Shown here piece after piece: positions 33,665-42,605 of a DNA stretch of 50,191 nt. Origin of the DNA: Trichocoleus sp. FACHB-40 (GTDB lineage Bacteria; Cyanobacteriota; Cyanobacteriia; Cyanobacteriales; FACHB-T130); the NCBI RefSeq assembly GCF_014695915.1, contig NZ_JACJPF010000022.1:1-50191 (forward strand), given 5' to 3'. The notes beneath the pieces are model-generated. The model searched no databases. It worked only from the letters and a program-made list of their open reading frames with translations, and was not told the origin of the DNA. Positions within the stretch are counted from its first letter, which is position 1. Every line of letters starts with the position of its first letter. A program made the position numbers and the translations under genes.

Positions 33665-35416
33665 TTAATAATGGCTTCCAGATTTGCGGTGATGCACTGC
33701 TGTAACGCCTTCTTGCTGTAGCAGCTTGCCATTTTCTACTACGGAGTAGATTAACCAGTGGTCGCCACATTCCATCCGGTTTCTGACGGAACATTCCAGA
33801 TAGGCGAGAGCATCGCTGAGAATAGGACAACCATTTTCCGATTCTTGCGTGGCGACACCAGCAAATCTGTCTTCACCGGGGCCAAAAGGTTTAAGAAAAT
33901 GCTTCATTAAACCCAGATGTTTGCCTTCTGGCAAGATATTTAACACAAAGTTTCCGCCAGAGTGCATTAGCGATTCTATAGCTCGGTCTTTGGCGACAGC
34001 AACAGTTAAACCAGGTGGATTGAAGGTTGCTTGAGAAACCCAAGAAGCTAACATTGCTCCACTGAGTTCGCCTTGTTTGGTGGTGACGACACAAACAGAA
34101 CCAACCAAACGCCCTACCGCTTGTTCAATTCGAGCAGTTTGCGAGTCACCAGTTTGCTGTTTGGGTACTCTTGCTTTTTTAGCTTTTTTCAAAGCTTGAG
34201 CAAAGTCTGTACCAACTTCTTCGCAGTATTTGAGCGTTACATCTGTGGGTTTAAATTTGACGCGGATGGGGTCGAAGCCAAATTGATAACCAGCATCTTT
34301 TAATTTACCTTCAATTAAATCAATTGCTTCGCCACTCCAACCAAAGGAACCAAAAACACCAGCAAGTTGAGTTTTGGTGGCGGTGGAGAGGACAATTCCC
34401 AGTGCAGTTTGAATCGGGGTGGGAGCATGACCGCCGAGGGTGGGAGAACCCATGATAAACCCGGCGGATTTTTCCACAGCTTCTTGAATTTCAGCGGGTT
34501 CGGCAAATTCGCAGTTGATAGATTCGACAGCAACACCAGCTTTAGTGATACCAGTAGCGATCGCTTGCGCTACTGTCGCCGTATTCCCATAAGCTGAAGC
34601 ATAGATTAGCGCTACGCTCGTTTCAGTAGCTCTTTGCTTTTCGCTCCATTGTCGATAAGCCTGAGTCAGGGGTATCAAACTGTAGCGTACCAAAGGGCCA
34701 TGACCAGTAGCATAGAGTCTGGCGGGAAAATCTCTTAGTTTATCCAGTGCTGTCTCCACATGACGAGCGTGGGGAGCCATGAGAGAATCGAAATAGTAGC
34801 GTCGATCCTCACTAAACACCGTCCACCCTTCGTCAAACACTTGATCGCCGCAAATGTGCGCCCCGAATAGCTTATCTGTATACAGAATTTCCGTTTGCGG
34901 GTCGTGGGTGCAAAGCTCATCAGGCCAACGGGGGCTGGGTGTGGGGATAAATTGTAAGTGATGACCATTGCCTAAATCTAGGCTTTCTTCCCCCCGCATC
35001 ACGGCAATTTTTAACCCGTGTTCTTGCAAGGTGTCATTGAAGGTGTTTTTGAACAATTCCCGTAAAAGTTTCGCCCCTGGATTTGAACAAACAAAGGTAA
35101 TCTGAGGAGCTAGTTTTAGTAAAGCATTGAGGGTGACTAAGCGGTTGGGATTAACGTGTCCCAAAATTACATAATCCAGCTTTTTAACATCAATGCGCTG
35201 TTGCAAAGCTGAGAGAAAAATTTCTGTGAACGATTCTCCCGGCGGGTCAAAAAGCGCTATTTTATCCGCTTGAATCAAATAGGAATTAGCTGTTGTGCCT
35301 CGCTGTAAGGCATATTCTACTTCAAACTTGAGTCTTTCCCAAGTGCGCGATCGCAACACGGTTGTATCTGCACCAATCGGGAGAACTTGAACATCGCGGG
35401 GTTTGGTGGTTGTCAT
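33665..35416 (-). CDS. flv1: Diflavin flavodiiron protein, Flv1-like
   Basis: This 583-residue protein has three domains: metallo-beta-lactamase-like (1-265), flavodoxin (about 267-405; VALIYASAYGNTATVAQAIA), and C-terminal flavin reductase (about 430-583; GSVCVVTTKQGELSGAMLASWVSQATFNP). In the first domain the usual iron ligands (HxExDH) are replaced: GHVNPNRLV stands where Flv3 has SHTEPDHSG. This is typical of Flv1, which works as a heterodimer with Flv3 in Mehler-like reduction of oxygen to water beside photosystem I. It lies downstream of flv3 on the same strand (98 bases). Flv2 is less likely as no sll0218-type gene is present. Confidence 0.88.
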   Translation of the reverse strand: MTTTKPRDVQVLPIGADTTVLRSRTWERLKFEVEYALQRGTTANSYLIQADKIALFDPPGESFTEIFLSALQQRIDVKKLDYVILGHVNPNRLVTLNALLKLAPQITFVCSNPGAKLLRELFKNTFNDTLQEHGLKIAVMRGEESLDLGNGHHLQFIPTPSPRWPDELCTHDPQTEILYTDKLFGAHICGDQVFDEGWTVFSEDRRYYFDSLMAPHARHVETALDKLRDFPARLYATGHGPLVRYSLIPLTQAYRQWSEKQRATETSVALIYASAYGNTATVAQAIATGITKAGVAVESINCEFAEPAEIQEAVEKSAGFIMGSPTLGGHAPTPIQTALGIVLSTATKTQLAGVFGSFGWSGEAIDLIEGKLKDAGYQFGFDPIRVKFKPTDVTLKYCEEVGTDFAQALKKAKKARVPKQQTGDSQTARIEQAVGRLVGSVCVVTTKQGELSGAMLASWVSQATFNPPGLTVAVAKDRAIESLMHSGGNFVLNILPEGKHLGLMKHFLKPFGPGEDRFAGVATQESENGCPILSDALAYLECSVRNRMECGDHWLIYSVVENGKLLQQEGVTAVHHRKSGSHY

Positions 35417-35419
35417 GGG

Positions 35420-35514
35420 TTATGAGTTAAACGCAAAGGTTCGCAAAGGTTTACGCAAAGGTACGCAAAGAGATCCTCTGCGAACCTCTGCGATTACCTT
35501 TGCGTATCTTGGCG
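35420..35514. repeat. Short direct repeats between flv3 and flv1
   Basis: The gap contains repeated acgcaaaggt/cgcaaagg units and an inverted copy (cctctgcgaacctctgcg), a short-tandem-repeat type common in cyanobacteria. The arms (gcaaagagatcctctgcg and tacctttgcgtatc) can pair. They may separate expression of the two genes. Confidence 0.55.
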
Positions 35515-37233
35515 TTAATAATAATTTCCGACTTTGCGATGGTGAACTGCTGTGAGTGCGTCCGGTTTGGAAACGCGACCAGATTGCACGGTGCTGTAAA
35601 CTATCCAGTGATCGCTACAATCCATGCGGCTTGCAACTTCGCATTCCATGTAGGCTAATGCGTCTGTGAGAATTGGGGAACCGTTCTCAGCTGGTTGGGT
35701 TTTTATCCCCGCAAAGCGATCTGCACCGGGCGGGAAACGCTTGAGAAAGTGTTTCATTAGTCCCTGGTAGTTGCCTTCTTCTAACACGTTGAGAACGAAG
35801 CGATCGCCTACTTGCATCAATGACTCAATAGCACGATCTTTGGCTACGGCAATTGTAAAGCCGAGTGGTTGGAAACTGGCTTGAGAAACCCAAGATGCTA
35901 GCATCGCCCCTGTTACTTCACTTTTTTTGGCGGTGATGATGTATAATCCACCGCTAATGCGTCCCAGCGCTTTTTCGAGGTCGTTATCGAGGGATTTTTT
36001 CTGCTTGATGTTGCGATCGCGTGTTAGTAATTGTCCTAAGTCTGTACCCGCTTCTTCGCACAGTTGGTAGGTGAGTTCGTTGGGTGTGTCTTTAATCCGA
36101 ATCGCGGGAAAGGCTACTGTTAAGCCCAATTCCCTAAATTTACTCACTAGCGGATCGACTGGTTCATCATCTCCGCCGTAAGACTCGAAAATCCCGACAG
36201 TTTGTTTGTCTTTGGCGGCTGCTAAAACTGTACCGATAGCGGTTTGGGCGGTGGCGGATGCGGCTGGGGGTGTAGCAATAACTAAGCCAGAGGAACGTCC
36301 CACCAGTTCTTGCACTTCCTGCGGATCGGCTGATTTTAAATCTACCATCTCGACTGCGACACCAGTTTTGGTGATGCCTTTGGCAAGAGATTGGGAGAGG
36401 CGATCGCTATATCCGTAATCGGAGACGTAAAATACAGCTACGGTGGTTTCGCCTTTGGTTTGGGCTTGACTCCACTGGCGATAACGTCTGGTCAGTTCTA
36501 CAACATTATGGTGTAATAATGGGCCGTGTCCGGTAGCAATGGTGCTAATTTCCGGCAGTTCTCCCATCCGCTTTAGGGCAGATAGCACCGAACGGGCATT
36601 GGGAGCCATTAAACATTCGTAGTAAAACTGATAATCGGCTTCGATGGCGGCTAAGTCTTCGTCAAAGGTGCTATCTGAACAATAGTGCATCCCAAACGCA
36701 TCGCAGGTATAAAGGGTTTGGGTTTTGTGGTCGAATGTGAATATGGTGTCAGGCCAGTGCAAGTTGGGTGCGATGACGAATTCTAGTTCGTGTCCGTTGC
36801 CTAAGTCTAGCTTGTCTCCATTTTTGACGATGCGCCGTTCAAATGGCTGATGGATGAAATCTTCTAAAAATTGAATTGCGACTTTTGAACCGACGACGGT
36901 TGCTTGGGGTGCCAATGCCAACACATCTTTGACTAATCCGCTATGATCTGGCTCGGTGTGGCTGATAATTAGGTAATCAATTTCTTTGGTATCGATGATA
37001 CCTGTCAGGGTGTCGAGATACAGTTGCCGGAATTTTTCGTGGGAGGTGTCAACTAAGGCTGTTTTCTGTCCCCGAATTATGAATGAATTGTAGGTGGTGC
37101 CGTTTTGCAGTCCAAATTCTATGTCGAAGCGATCGCGATCCCAGTCAAGCGATCGTATCGTTGTCGTATCGGCTGTGATTTCTTCTGTCTGTATGGTTAA
37201 CCGCTTTTGGGTTCGGTCTGTGAGTAGTACCAT
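35515..37233 (-). CDS. flv3: Diflavin flavodiiron protein, Flv3-like
   Basis: This 572-residue protein has the same three domains as its neighbour. Here the diiron ligands are canonical: SHTEPDHSG (about residue 90), an E/D-rich middle (APNLHWPDT) and GHGPLLHH (about 235). The flavodoxin part carries VFYVSDYGYSDRLSQSLA (about 260) and the reductase part GGLYIITAKKSEVTGAMLASWV. The start region SLDWDRDRFDIEFGLQNGTTYNS is that of Flv3. It partners Flv1 in NADPH-driven oxygen reduction and protects photosystem I in changing light. AAGGAGG lies before the ATG at 37233. Confidence 0.88.
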   Translation of the reverse strand: MVLLTDRTQKRLTIQTEEITADTTTIRSLDWDRDRFDIEFGLQNGTTYNSFIIRGQKTALVDTSHEKFRQLYLDTLTGIIDTKEIDYLIISHTEPDHSGLVKDVLALAPQATVVGSKVAIQFLEDFIHQPFERRIVKNGDKLDLGNGHELEFVIAPNLHWPDTIFTFDHKTQTLYTCDAFGMHYCSDSTFDEDLAAIEADYQFYYECLMAPNARSVLSALKRMGELPEISTIATGHGPLLHHNVVELTRRYRQWSQAQTKGETTVAVFYVSDYGYSDRLSQSLAKGITKTGVAVEMVDLKSADPQEVQELVGRSSGLVIATPPAASATAQTAIGTVLAAAKDKQTVGIFESYGGDDEPVDPLVSKFRELGLTVAFPAIRIKDTPNELTYQLCEEAGTDLGQLLTRDRNIKQKKSLDNDLEKALGRISGGLYIITAKKSEVTGAMLASWVSQASFQPLGFTIAVAKDRAIESLMQVGDRFVLNVLEEGNYQGLMKHFLKRFPPGADRFAGIKTQPAENGSPILTDALAYMECEVASRMDCSDHWIVYSTVQSGRVSKPDALTAVHHRKVGNYY

Positions 37234-37411
37234 TCTCTGACCTCCTTATAAATAACCCATAGGTATTTTTTCTTCTTTCATTTTGACACGAGCCGCGTTG
37301 TAAAGTTTTATTAAAAAACCTATGAGTGAGTTAAGAGTTCTAAAAGTGTCGAACCACAAAGGCGTAGAGGACACAGAGAAACAGAGGAAACTTCTGGCTG
37401 AGTAATAAAGT

Positions 37412-38287
37412 ATGACGGATAGGCGCAGGAAATGGGCAAAGGCGATTTGGCAAGCTATCAAGCTTAGAGAAAACATCTGGATAGCTTTGATGGTAGGGAA
37501 TTCGCGGTTGCACTGGGCTTGGTTTATGGGCAAAACGTTTTGCGATGCCTGGGATACGCAATATCTGCCAGCATCTGTGGTGGAACAGCTGAATCAGCCT
37601 TGGGGTGGGGGTGAGTGGAGACAAATTTTGCCGTCGAGTTTAATTAGGCAGTTGGAAGCTGTTAAGAAGGAGGTTGGTGATGGATTTGGGTATCGCGATC
37701 GCGCTTTGCCTGTTTATCTGGCTTCCGTCGTACCGGAGCAAACGGCATTTTGGCAAAATTATCCTAATGTTCGCCTCATTACTTTAGACCAGTTGCCACT
37801 TGAGGAACTTTATCCGACGCTGGGAATCGACCGGGCTTTAGCTGTGTTGGGTGCTGCTGAAGTTTGGGGTTTCCCAGTGTTGGTTATTGATGCTGGAACT
37901 GCGTTAACTTTCACGGGTGCGGATGCTAATCTTCGGCTGGTAGGTGGGGCAATTTTGCCAGGTTTGAGGTTGCAGCTAAATTCTCTGGCTCAAAAAACTG
38001 CCGCCTTGCCAAAAATTGAATTACCTGATACATTAGCGCCCCGTTTTGCTCGGAATACACCCCAGGCGATTCAGAGTGGTGTGATTTACACGGTGTTGGC
38101 TGGGATAAAAGACTTTATCCAAGCTTGGTGGAAGGATTTCCCAGAAAGTAAGATTATTTTAACTGGAGGCGATCGCGCAATTCTCCTCTCCTATCTCCAA
38201 ACCCAATTTCCAGAAATCGGGAATCATGTAATTACTGACCCCAATATAATTTTTTTAGGAATGCGGTCAGTAGTCAGTAGCTACTGA
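37412..38287 (+). CDS. coaX: Type III pantothenate kinase
   Basis: This 291-residue protein phosphorylates pantothenate, the first step to coenzyme A. It has the ASKHA-fold motifs of CoaX: MVGNSRLHWAWF (about residue 27, phosphate loop), GIDRALAVLGAAEVWG (about 138), LVIDAGTALTF (about 157, catalytic Asp), GGAILPGLRLQ (about 175) and IILTGGDRA (about 250). The first 25 residues are longer than in most CoaX proteins, but no closer start codon is in frame. Its 3' end overlaps the end of the next gene on the other strand by 7 bases. Confidence 0.9.
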   Translation: MTDRRRKWAKAIWQAIKLRENIWIALMVGNSRLHWAWFMGKTFCDAWDTQYLPASVVEQLNQPWGGGEWRQILPSSLIRQLEAVKKEVGDGFGYRDRALPVYLASVVPEQTAFWQNYPNVRLITLDQLPLEELYPTLGIDRALAVLGAAEVWGFPVLVIDAGTALTFTGADANLRLVGGAILPGLRLQLNSLAQKTAALPKIELPDTLAPRFARNTPQAIQSGVIYTVLAGIKDFIQAWWKDFPESKIILTGGDRAILLSYLQTQFPEIGNHVITDPNIIFLGMRSVVSSY

Positions 38288-38292
38288 CTACT
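38269..38292. repeat. Perfect 24-bp palindrome over two convergent stop codons
   Basis: agtagtcagtag (38269-38280) is followed directly by its exact reverse complement ctactgactact (38281-38292), with no spacer. It holds the stop codon of coaX (TGA, 38285-38287) and that of the hydrolase on the minus strand (TAG, 38281-38283). It could end both transcripts; no T-run follows. Confidence 0.7.
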
Positions 38293-39081
38293 AACAAAAG
38301 CTCGAATATACTGAGCTACCACATCTGGCAATGCTTGCGGTAAATCATGTCCAGCATTGCTGATGATTTCCAGTTGCGCTTGTGGGGATAAATCAGCGTA
38401 GGCTTGACTTTGGGCGATGCGATCGCGTGAATCTTGTCCGCCTTGCAAAATCAAAACTGGAATTTTCAGCCAATCCAATCGTTCCTTTAATAATTCTGCT
38501 TGAATTTCAGCGCGGCGGCGTTGATACAACAACTTAGCAGCAGTGGGAGACTGTAACGGCTGTTGCTGTCTTTGGGTATTTTTCCCGGTTTTCTTGTGCC
38601 TACCCAGGCGACTTGTGAGACGAGAAAGCGATCGCATACACCAAGATACCGCCCTCGACAACTTCGTTAACAACGGGGGAGTTATCTTATATTTCTCAGC
38701 TTCCACCCCAAAAGGCGCTACTAGCACCAAGCCGCGAACCTGCTCTAAATATTTCAGCGCAAAGCTTGCCGCAATCCATCCGCCCAGCGAGTGACCAACT
38801 AAATAAACCTCCCGCTGTCTCAACGCCTCCAATAAATCAGCCAGACATTCAACCTCTAAATCAATCGAGTAGTGGACATTAGGGCGTTCTGACTCACCAA
38901 AACCCAATAAATCTGGCGCGAAGCAGTGGTAATCTTCACTCAAATGCTCGATGACCGATAGCCATTGACTGCTATCGTCAGCTGAGCCGTGTAAAAACAC
39001 AATTGCCGTCCCTTGACCGACTTCATGCCAGAAGATTTGTCCTTGAGACAGTTTAATTCGAGAATTGCGTAACGGTATCAT
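38281..39081 (-). CDS. Alpha/beta-fold hydrolase
   Basis: This 266-residue protein has IVFLHGSADDS (about residue 27), DLLGFGESERP (about 59), nucleophile elbow GHSLGG (Ser about 98), acid near LILQGGQDSRD (about 215) and catalytic His in NAGHDLPQALP (about 240). The lid region (about 125-195) is basic. The substrate is not known. It is unlike the first hydrolase of the window in its lid. It overlaps coaX tail-to-tail and is followed upstream by a repeat-filled gap and the Nudix gene. Confidence 0.87.
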   Translation of the reverse strand: MIPLRNSRIKLSQGQIFWHEVGQGTAIVFLHGSADDSSQWLSVIEHLSEDYHCFAPDLLGFGESERPNVHYSIDLEVECLADLLEALRQREVYLVGHSLGGWIAASFALKYLEQVRGLVLVAPFGVEAEKYKITPPLLTKLSRAVSWCMRSLSRLTSRLGRHKKTGKNTQRQQQPLQSPTAAKLLYQRRRAEIQAELLKERLDWLKIPVLILQGGQDSRDRIAQSQAYADLSPQAQLEIISNAGHDLPQALPDVVAQYIRAFVSSQ

Positions 39082-39084
39082 CCT

Positions 39085-39164
39085 ATTTAGATTTTAGATT
39101 TTAGATATTAGATTTGGGATAGATTTAAAATCCGAAATCCCAAATCCCAAATCTAAAATTCTGT
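39085..39164. repeat. AT-rich inverted repeat (tttagattttagattt type)
   Basis: tttagattttagattttaga (left) pairs loosely with aatcccaaatctaaaatt (right). These simple repeats are common between genes in filamentous cyanobacteria; no function is evident. Confidence 0.45.
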
Positions 39165-39619
39165 TAAGCGAGGGTTGTTAAGCCGTTCAAGTAGTCCTGT
39201 AACTGCTTATCGTGGTCATGGGAGAGTTTCCCTTCTGGCAAACTCTCCTTAGAGAAAGCTTGTACTTCACTAACTTCCAGCGTATCCTGAGCCTGCATTG
39301 ATCCCTGAACTTCTGCTTCAACTGCTACACAAATCGAATGAAGTCTGGGATCGCGGTCTGGTGCTGAATATACCCCAACTAAGCGGCGGATTTTCACTAA
39401 CTCCAGTCCCGTTTCTTCAGTCAACTCTCGCCCTGCGGCTGTGGCAATGTCTTCACCCCAATCGACAATACCCCCAGGTAAACCCCATTGTCCCGTGTCT
39501 CGCCGCCGAATGAACACAATCCGACCATCCGGTAAAATCGGGATGATGGTGGTGCCGATGATGGGATGGCGGAAGATGATCCCCAGCACTGTTTGAACAA
39601 ATCGCCATGACCGACGCAT
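39164..39619 (-). CDS. Nudix hydrolase
   Basis: This 151-residue protein contains a complete Nudix box, GGIVDWGEDIATAAGRELTE followed by ETG (about residues 49-71; pattern Gx5Ex7REUxEExGU), which binds magnesium and hydrolyses nucleoside diphosphate-linked compounds. The substrate cannot be told from sequence. The first 20 residues (FVQTVLGIIFRHPIIGTTII) are hydrophobic. Length is normal. Confidence 0.9.
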   Translation of the reverse strand: MRRSWRFVQTVLGIIFRHPIIGTTIIPILPDGRIVFIRRRDTGQWGLPGGIVDWGEDIATAAGRELTEETGLELVKIRRLVGVYSAPDRDPRLHSICVAVEAEVQGSMQAQDTLEVSEVQAFSKESLPEGKLSHDHDKQLQDYLNGLTTLA

Positions 39620-39735
39620 TGGTTAAGTTCTTAGCTTTGTTTATTGAGTTAGGGACAAGCAAAAAGCTTGAAAAGTTTCAAAGTACATAGATCCGGTTAA
39701 TCAAATGAGTTGCCCCTAAGTGGTAATTTTTGATG

Positions 39736-40191
39736 CTATAGCTGTGCCAGAATTTCCGCTGCGTGAGATTCCGGTTTGACTTTGAGATAAGTCTTCTCAA
39801 TCGTACCATCTGGACTAATTACAAAGGTGCTGCGCTCAATTCCCATAAATTCTTTGCCCATGAATTTTTTTAGCTTGTAGCACCCGTAAACGGTAGCAAC
39901 TTTCCCTTCTGGGTCGCATAGCAACAAAAAAGGTAGCTTCAGCTTGGTGGCAAATTTGGTATGAGATTTAGCATCGTCTGTACTGATGCCCAGAACTACG
40001 ATATCGCGTGCCTGGTAGTCTGGGTAAGCGTCTCGAAAGCCGCAAGCTTCTTTAGTGCAGCCAGGAGTATTATCGCGGGGATAAAAATATAGCACGACTC
40101 GCCGCCCTCGGAAGTCTGAAAGATGTATAAGGTTGCCCATGCTATCCGACAAGTGAAAGTCAGGAGCAATATCACCAGGTTTGAGTGTCAT
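39736..40191 (-). CDS. bcp: Thiol peroxidase of the PrxQ/Bcp type
   Basis: This 151-residue peroxiredoxin has the peroxidatic Cys in YPRDNTPGCTKEACGFRD (about residues 37-54) with the resolving Cys 5 residues later (TPGCTKEAC), which defines the PrxQ/Bcp type. LGISTDDAKSHTKFATK and FVISPDGTIEKTYLKV are also typical. It reduces hydrogen and lipid peroxides with electrons from thioredoxin. Length is normal and the active site is intact. Confidence 0.92.
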   Translation of the reverse strand: MTLKPGDIAPDFHLSDSMGNLIHLSDFRGRRVVLYFYPRDNTPGCTKEACGFRDAYPDYQARDIVVLGISTDDAKSHTKFATKLKLPFLLLCDPEGKVATVYGCYKLKKFMGKEFMGIERSTFVISPDGTIEKTYLKVKPESHAAEILAQL

Positions 40192-40473
40192 TAACGTTGT
40201 TTAGTTGGCTGCGTGCAGACTGTTATGATAGAGGATAAGGATGTAAGTTCGGTAACGTCAATCAGCAACCTGCCGCCTTTTGGCTAGCCTGTTTTGGTAT
40301 TTATTCCACAGGTTTGAATGCCGAGACTTCCAATACTAAAAAAATGGTGTTGGGGAATAAGCTGTCTTAATTCGCGTTGCCTTTGTACGTTATGAGATGT
40401 TTTTAGAAGCTTTTGTTTCTTAAGCATCTCTAGCTGAATCCTGTAAGTCAACTGTTCGGATGGATTTTGTTGG
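40192..40473. other. Intergenic stretch before the decayed RRM gene
   Basis: 282 bases with no supported gene. It may be the old promoter and long leader of the RNA-binding protein gene that follows, since rbp genes in cyanobacteria often have long, temperature-responsive leaders. No clear promoter boxes were seen. Confidence 0.4.
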
Positions 40474-40727
40474 ATGACTATTTGCGTCGGGAACTCTTAC
40501 CAGGTCACTCAAGAAGACCTTAAACAAGTCTTTGCGTATGCGGTCAAAAGTTTGATCGTACCTACTGACCGGGAGACAGGGAAAATACGGGGTTTTGCTT
40601 TCGTGGAGATGGTGGAAGTTCCTCAAGAAGATGCGGCTATCTCGAAGGGATGGGGCGTCTGATGGGAGGGAATAAAGCCAAACCGAAGGAAAATTCTCGA
40701 CCCACACGCGATCGCGGCAGGTTGTAA
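40474..40727 (+). pseudogene. Decayed RNA-binding protein (RRM, Rbp type)
   Basis: The reading frame starts like cyanobacterial Rbp proteins (MTICVGNSYQVTQEDLKQVF) and keeps the RNP1 motif KIRGFAFVEM. However, codons are missing in the RNP2 strand (GNLSY is GNSY) and after KQVFA. The frame shifts near 40645: the first frame stops at 40662, while another frame gives GRLMGGNKAKPKENSRPTRD, the usual basic C-terminus, ending at 40727. Intact members are about 80-105 residues with one RRM. So this looks like a recently broken cold-shock-type RNA-binding gene. Confidence 0.7.
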
Positions 40728-40878
40728 GGTTATCATAGGTTGTTCGTTGGTTGTTCGTTGTAAGTGCGGCAAGGTTTTTATTTAGCAAGCGGCAACGCAA
40801 CCAAAGCTGCATGACATAATGAATTGCCTTAAATAGGCGTTTAAGGCACTGTTTTAGTAGTTTATCAAAGAGGTGAAC

Positions 40879-41091
40879 ATGGCGAAGCGCCGTAACCCCA
40901 AGAAAGAAAAGGCGCAGCGTAATCAAGCATACGCCCGCAAGTTTCGTAAGCGTCAAACTACGGGTCGTTTCTCTAAATTCCGGCGTCAAAGAGCGCCTGG
41001 AGAGAGAAACAATGAAGAAGAGGATAGCGACAAAATGGGCGCTATGAGCGGAATGGGCGCAATGGGCGGCGGAATGGGCGCAATGTCCTAG
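40879..41091 (+). CDS. Small basic conserved protein with Met/Gly-rich tail
   Basis: A 70-residue protein from the ATG at 40879 (AGAGG 5 bases upstream; a GTG two codons before is also in frame). It begins MAKRRNPKKEKAQRNQAYAR then KFRKRQTTGRF, a very basic start which I recall as conserved in cyanobacteria with no known function. It looks like a ribosomal or RNA-binding protein. The second half turns acidic (ERNNEEEDSDK) and ends in MGAMSGMGAMGGGMGAMS. It ends before a strong hairpin that separates it from argH. Confidence 0.7.
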   Translation: MAKRRNPKKEKAQRNQAYARKFRKRQTTGRFSKFRRQRAPGERNNEEEDSDKMGAMSGMGAMGGGMGAMS

Positions 41092-41150
41092 TTTCGCTGC
41101 GTAGAGCCTGACAACTAAAGTCTAGGGCTATGCAGATTAAGCCTGCCTAC

Positions 41151-41186
41151 CTAGACCAAAGACCGCACAAGCGGTCTTTGGTCTAG
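41151..41186. terminator. Bidirectional hairpin between the small basic gene and argH
   Basis: A perfect 16-bp stem (ctagaccaaagaccgc 41151-41166 with gcggtctttggtctag 41171-41186) and an acaa loop. It lies between two convergent genes and is strong enough to stop transcription in both directions. Confidence 0.75.
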
Positions 41187-41216
41187 CATCAAAGCTAAGG
41201 CGCTGTGGGGTATTGT

Positions 41217-42605
41217 TTAGTCACCACTCAGCTGAGATTGGGCAGCTTGAAGTGCTTGTCGCACTTGGTCGAAGCCAGTACCGCCGTAACTATTGCGGGC
41301 AGCAACGACTTGTGAAGGTGCGATCGCATCATAGATGTCTGACTCAAAAGCTGGGTGCAATTCTTTCCACTCTTCTAAGCTCAAATCTTTGAGCAATTTC
41401 CCAGCGGCGAGGGAAGTTTTTACAACTTTGCCGACAAGGTTGTAAGCTTCCCGGAACGGGACACCCCGCGCCGCTAAGTAGTCGGCAACGTCTGTGGCGT
41501 TGGAGAAATCCTCAGCGACAGCTTGGGCAAGGCGGGAGGTGCGAAACTCTAGCCCCTCGCTCAACAGAATGGTCATTGCTTCCAAGCAGCCTTTAACTGT
41601 CTTCACGCTGTCAAAAAGGGCTTCTTTGTCGTCTTGCAAATCTTTGTTGTAAGCCAAGGGTAGCCCCTTCATCAGCACCAGCATTCCTTGAAGATGCCCA
41701 AAAACACGACCTGTTTTACCCCGCACCAGTTCTGGTACGTCGGGGTTTTTCTTTTGGGGCATGATGCTGCTGCCAGTGGCGCAGGTGTCTAGTAGGGTGA
41801 CAAAGCCAAATTCCTGAGATGACCAAAGGATAATTTCCTCAGCGAGTCGGCTGAGGTGAACCATGATTATGCTGGAGGCAGACAAAAATTCAATGGCAAA
41901 GTCGCGATCGCTCACTCCATCCATGCTATTTGCATAGACACCATCAAAATTCAACAGTTCGGCTGTGTAGTGCCTGTCAATGGGGAAAGTAGTACCCGCT
42001 AAAGCGCCACTCCCCAGAGGCGAAATATTGACTCGCTTATAGATTTCTCCTAGCCGCTCCCAGTCCCGCTGTACCATCTGAAAATAAGCTAACAGGTGAT
42101 GGGCTAAACTTACTGGTTGGGCGCGTTGTAGGTGCGTATAACCGGGAATCAGAGTTTCTACATTGTCTGCGGCCAGGTTGAAGAGGACTCCCTGAAATTC
42201 GCGCAACTGGCTGCGAATTTGGGTAATTTGGTCGCGCAGGTAGAGGCGCGTATCGGTGCCTACCTGGTCATTACGCGATCGCGCCGTGTGCAGCTTTTTG
42301 CCAGCATCACCTACCAATTGGGTCAGGCGGTGTTCTACAGCGAAGTGTATATCCTCGGCATCAATGCCTGGGTTAAACTCTCCTAGCCTGTACTCTTGGC
42401 GGATCTCTTCTAAGCCAGCGACCAGTTGCTCTCCCTCTTCTTTTGAGATGATGCCAGTTTTGGCAAGCATTTTAGCGTGAGCGATAGAACCTGTAATGTC
42501 ATATTCGATAAGTTCAATGTCAAAGCCGATACTGGCGTTGAAGCGAGCGATCGCGGGATGCAACGCTGATTCAAAACGCTGGCTCCAGGTTTTTTGTTGA
42601 GTCAC
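41217..42605 (-). CDS. argH: Argininosuccinate lyase
   Basis: This 462-residue enzyme splits argininosuccinate into arginine and fumarate, the last step of arginine synthesis. It has the fumarase/aspartase-superfamily signature [12 protein letters not shown] (about residue 278, mobile catalytic loop with Ser), [13 protein letters not shown] (about 105) and TPGYTHLQ-like [14 protein letters not shown] (about 154, catalytic His). Length is normal. Transcribed alone as far as seen. Confidence 0.95.
   Translation of the reverse strand: MTQQKTWSQRFESALHPAIARFNASIGFDIELIEYDITGSIAHAKMLAKTGIISKEEGEQLVAGLEEIRQEYRLGEFNPGIDAEDIHFAVEHRLTQLVGDAGKKLHTARSRNDQVGTDTRLYLRDQITQIRSQLREFQGVLFNLAADNVETLIPGYTHLQRAQPVSLAHHLLAYFQMVQRDWERLGEIYKRVNISPLGSGALAGTTFPIDRHYTAELLNFDGVYANSMDGVSDRDFAIEFLSASSIIMVHLSRLAEEIILWSSQEFGFVTLLDTCATGSSIMPQKKNPDVPELVRGKTGRVFGHLQGMLVLMKGLPLAYNKDLQDDKEALFDSVKTVKGCLEAMTILLSEGLEFRTSRLAQAVAEDFSNATDVADYLAARGVPFREAYNLVGKVVKTSLAAGKLLKDLSLEEWKELHPAFESDIYDAIAPSQVVAARNSYGGTGFDQVRQALQAAQSQLSGD

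Noticed and set aside
33665-37233. Naming the flavodiiron pair Flv2/Flv4
   Set aside because: No sll0218-type membrane protein gene is present and the N-termini resemble Flv1 and Flv3.
40420-40989. A 189-codon minus-strand frame across the RRM remnant and the small basic gene
   Set aside because: It runs against two recognisable plus-strand sequences and has no domain or ribosome binding site.
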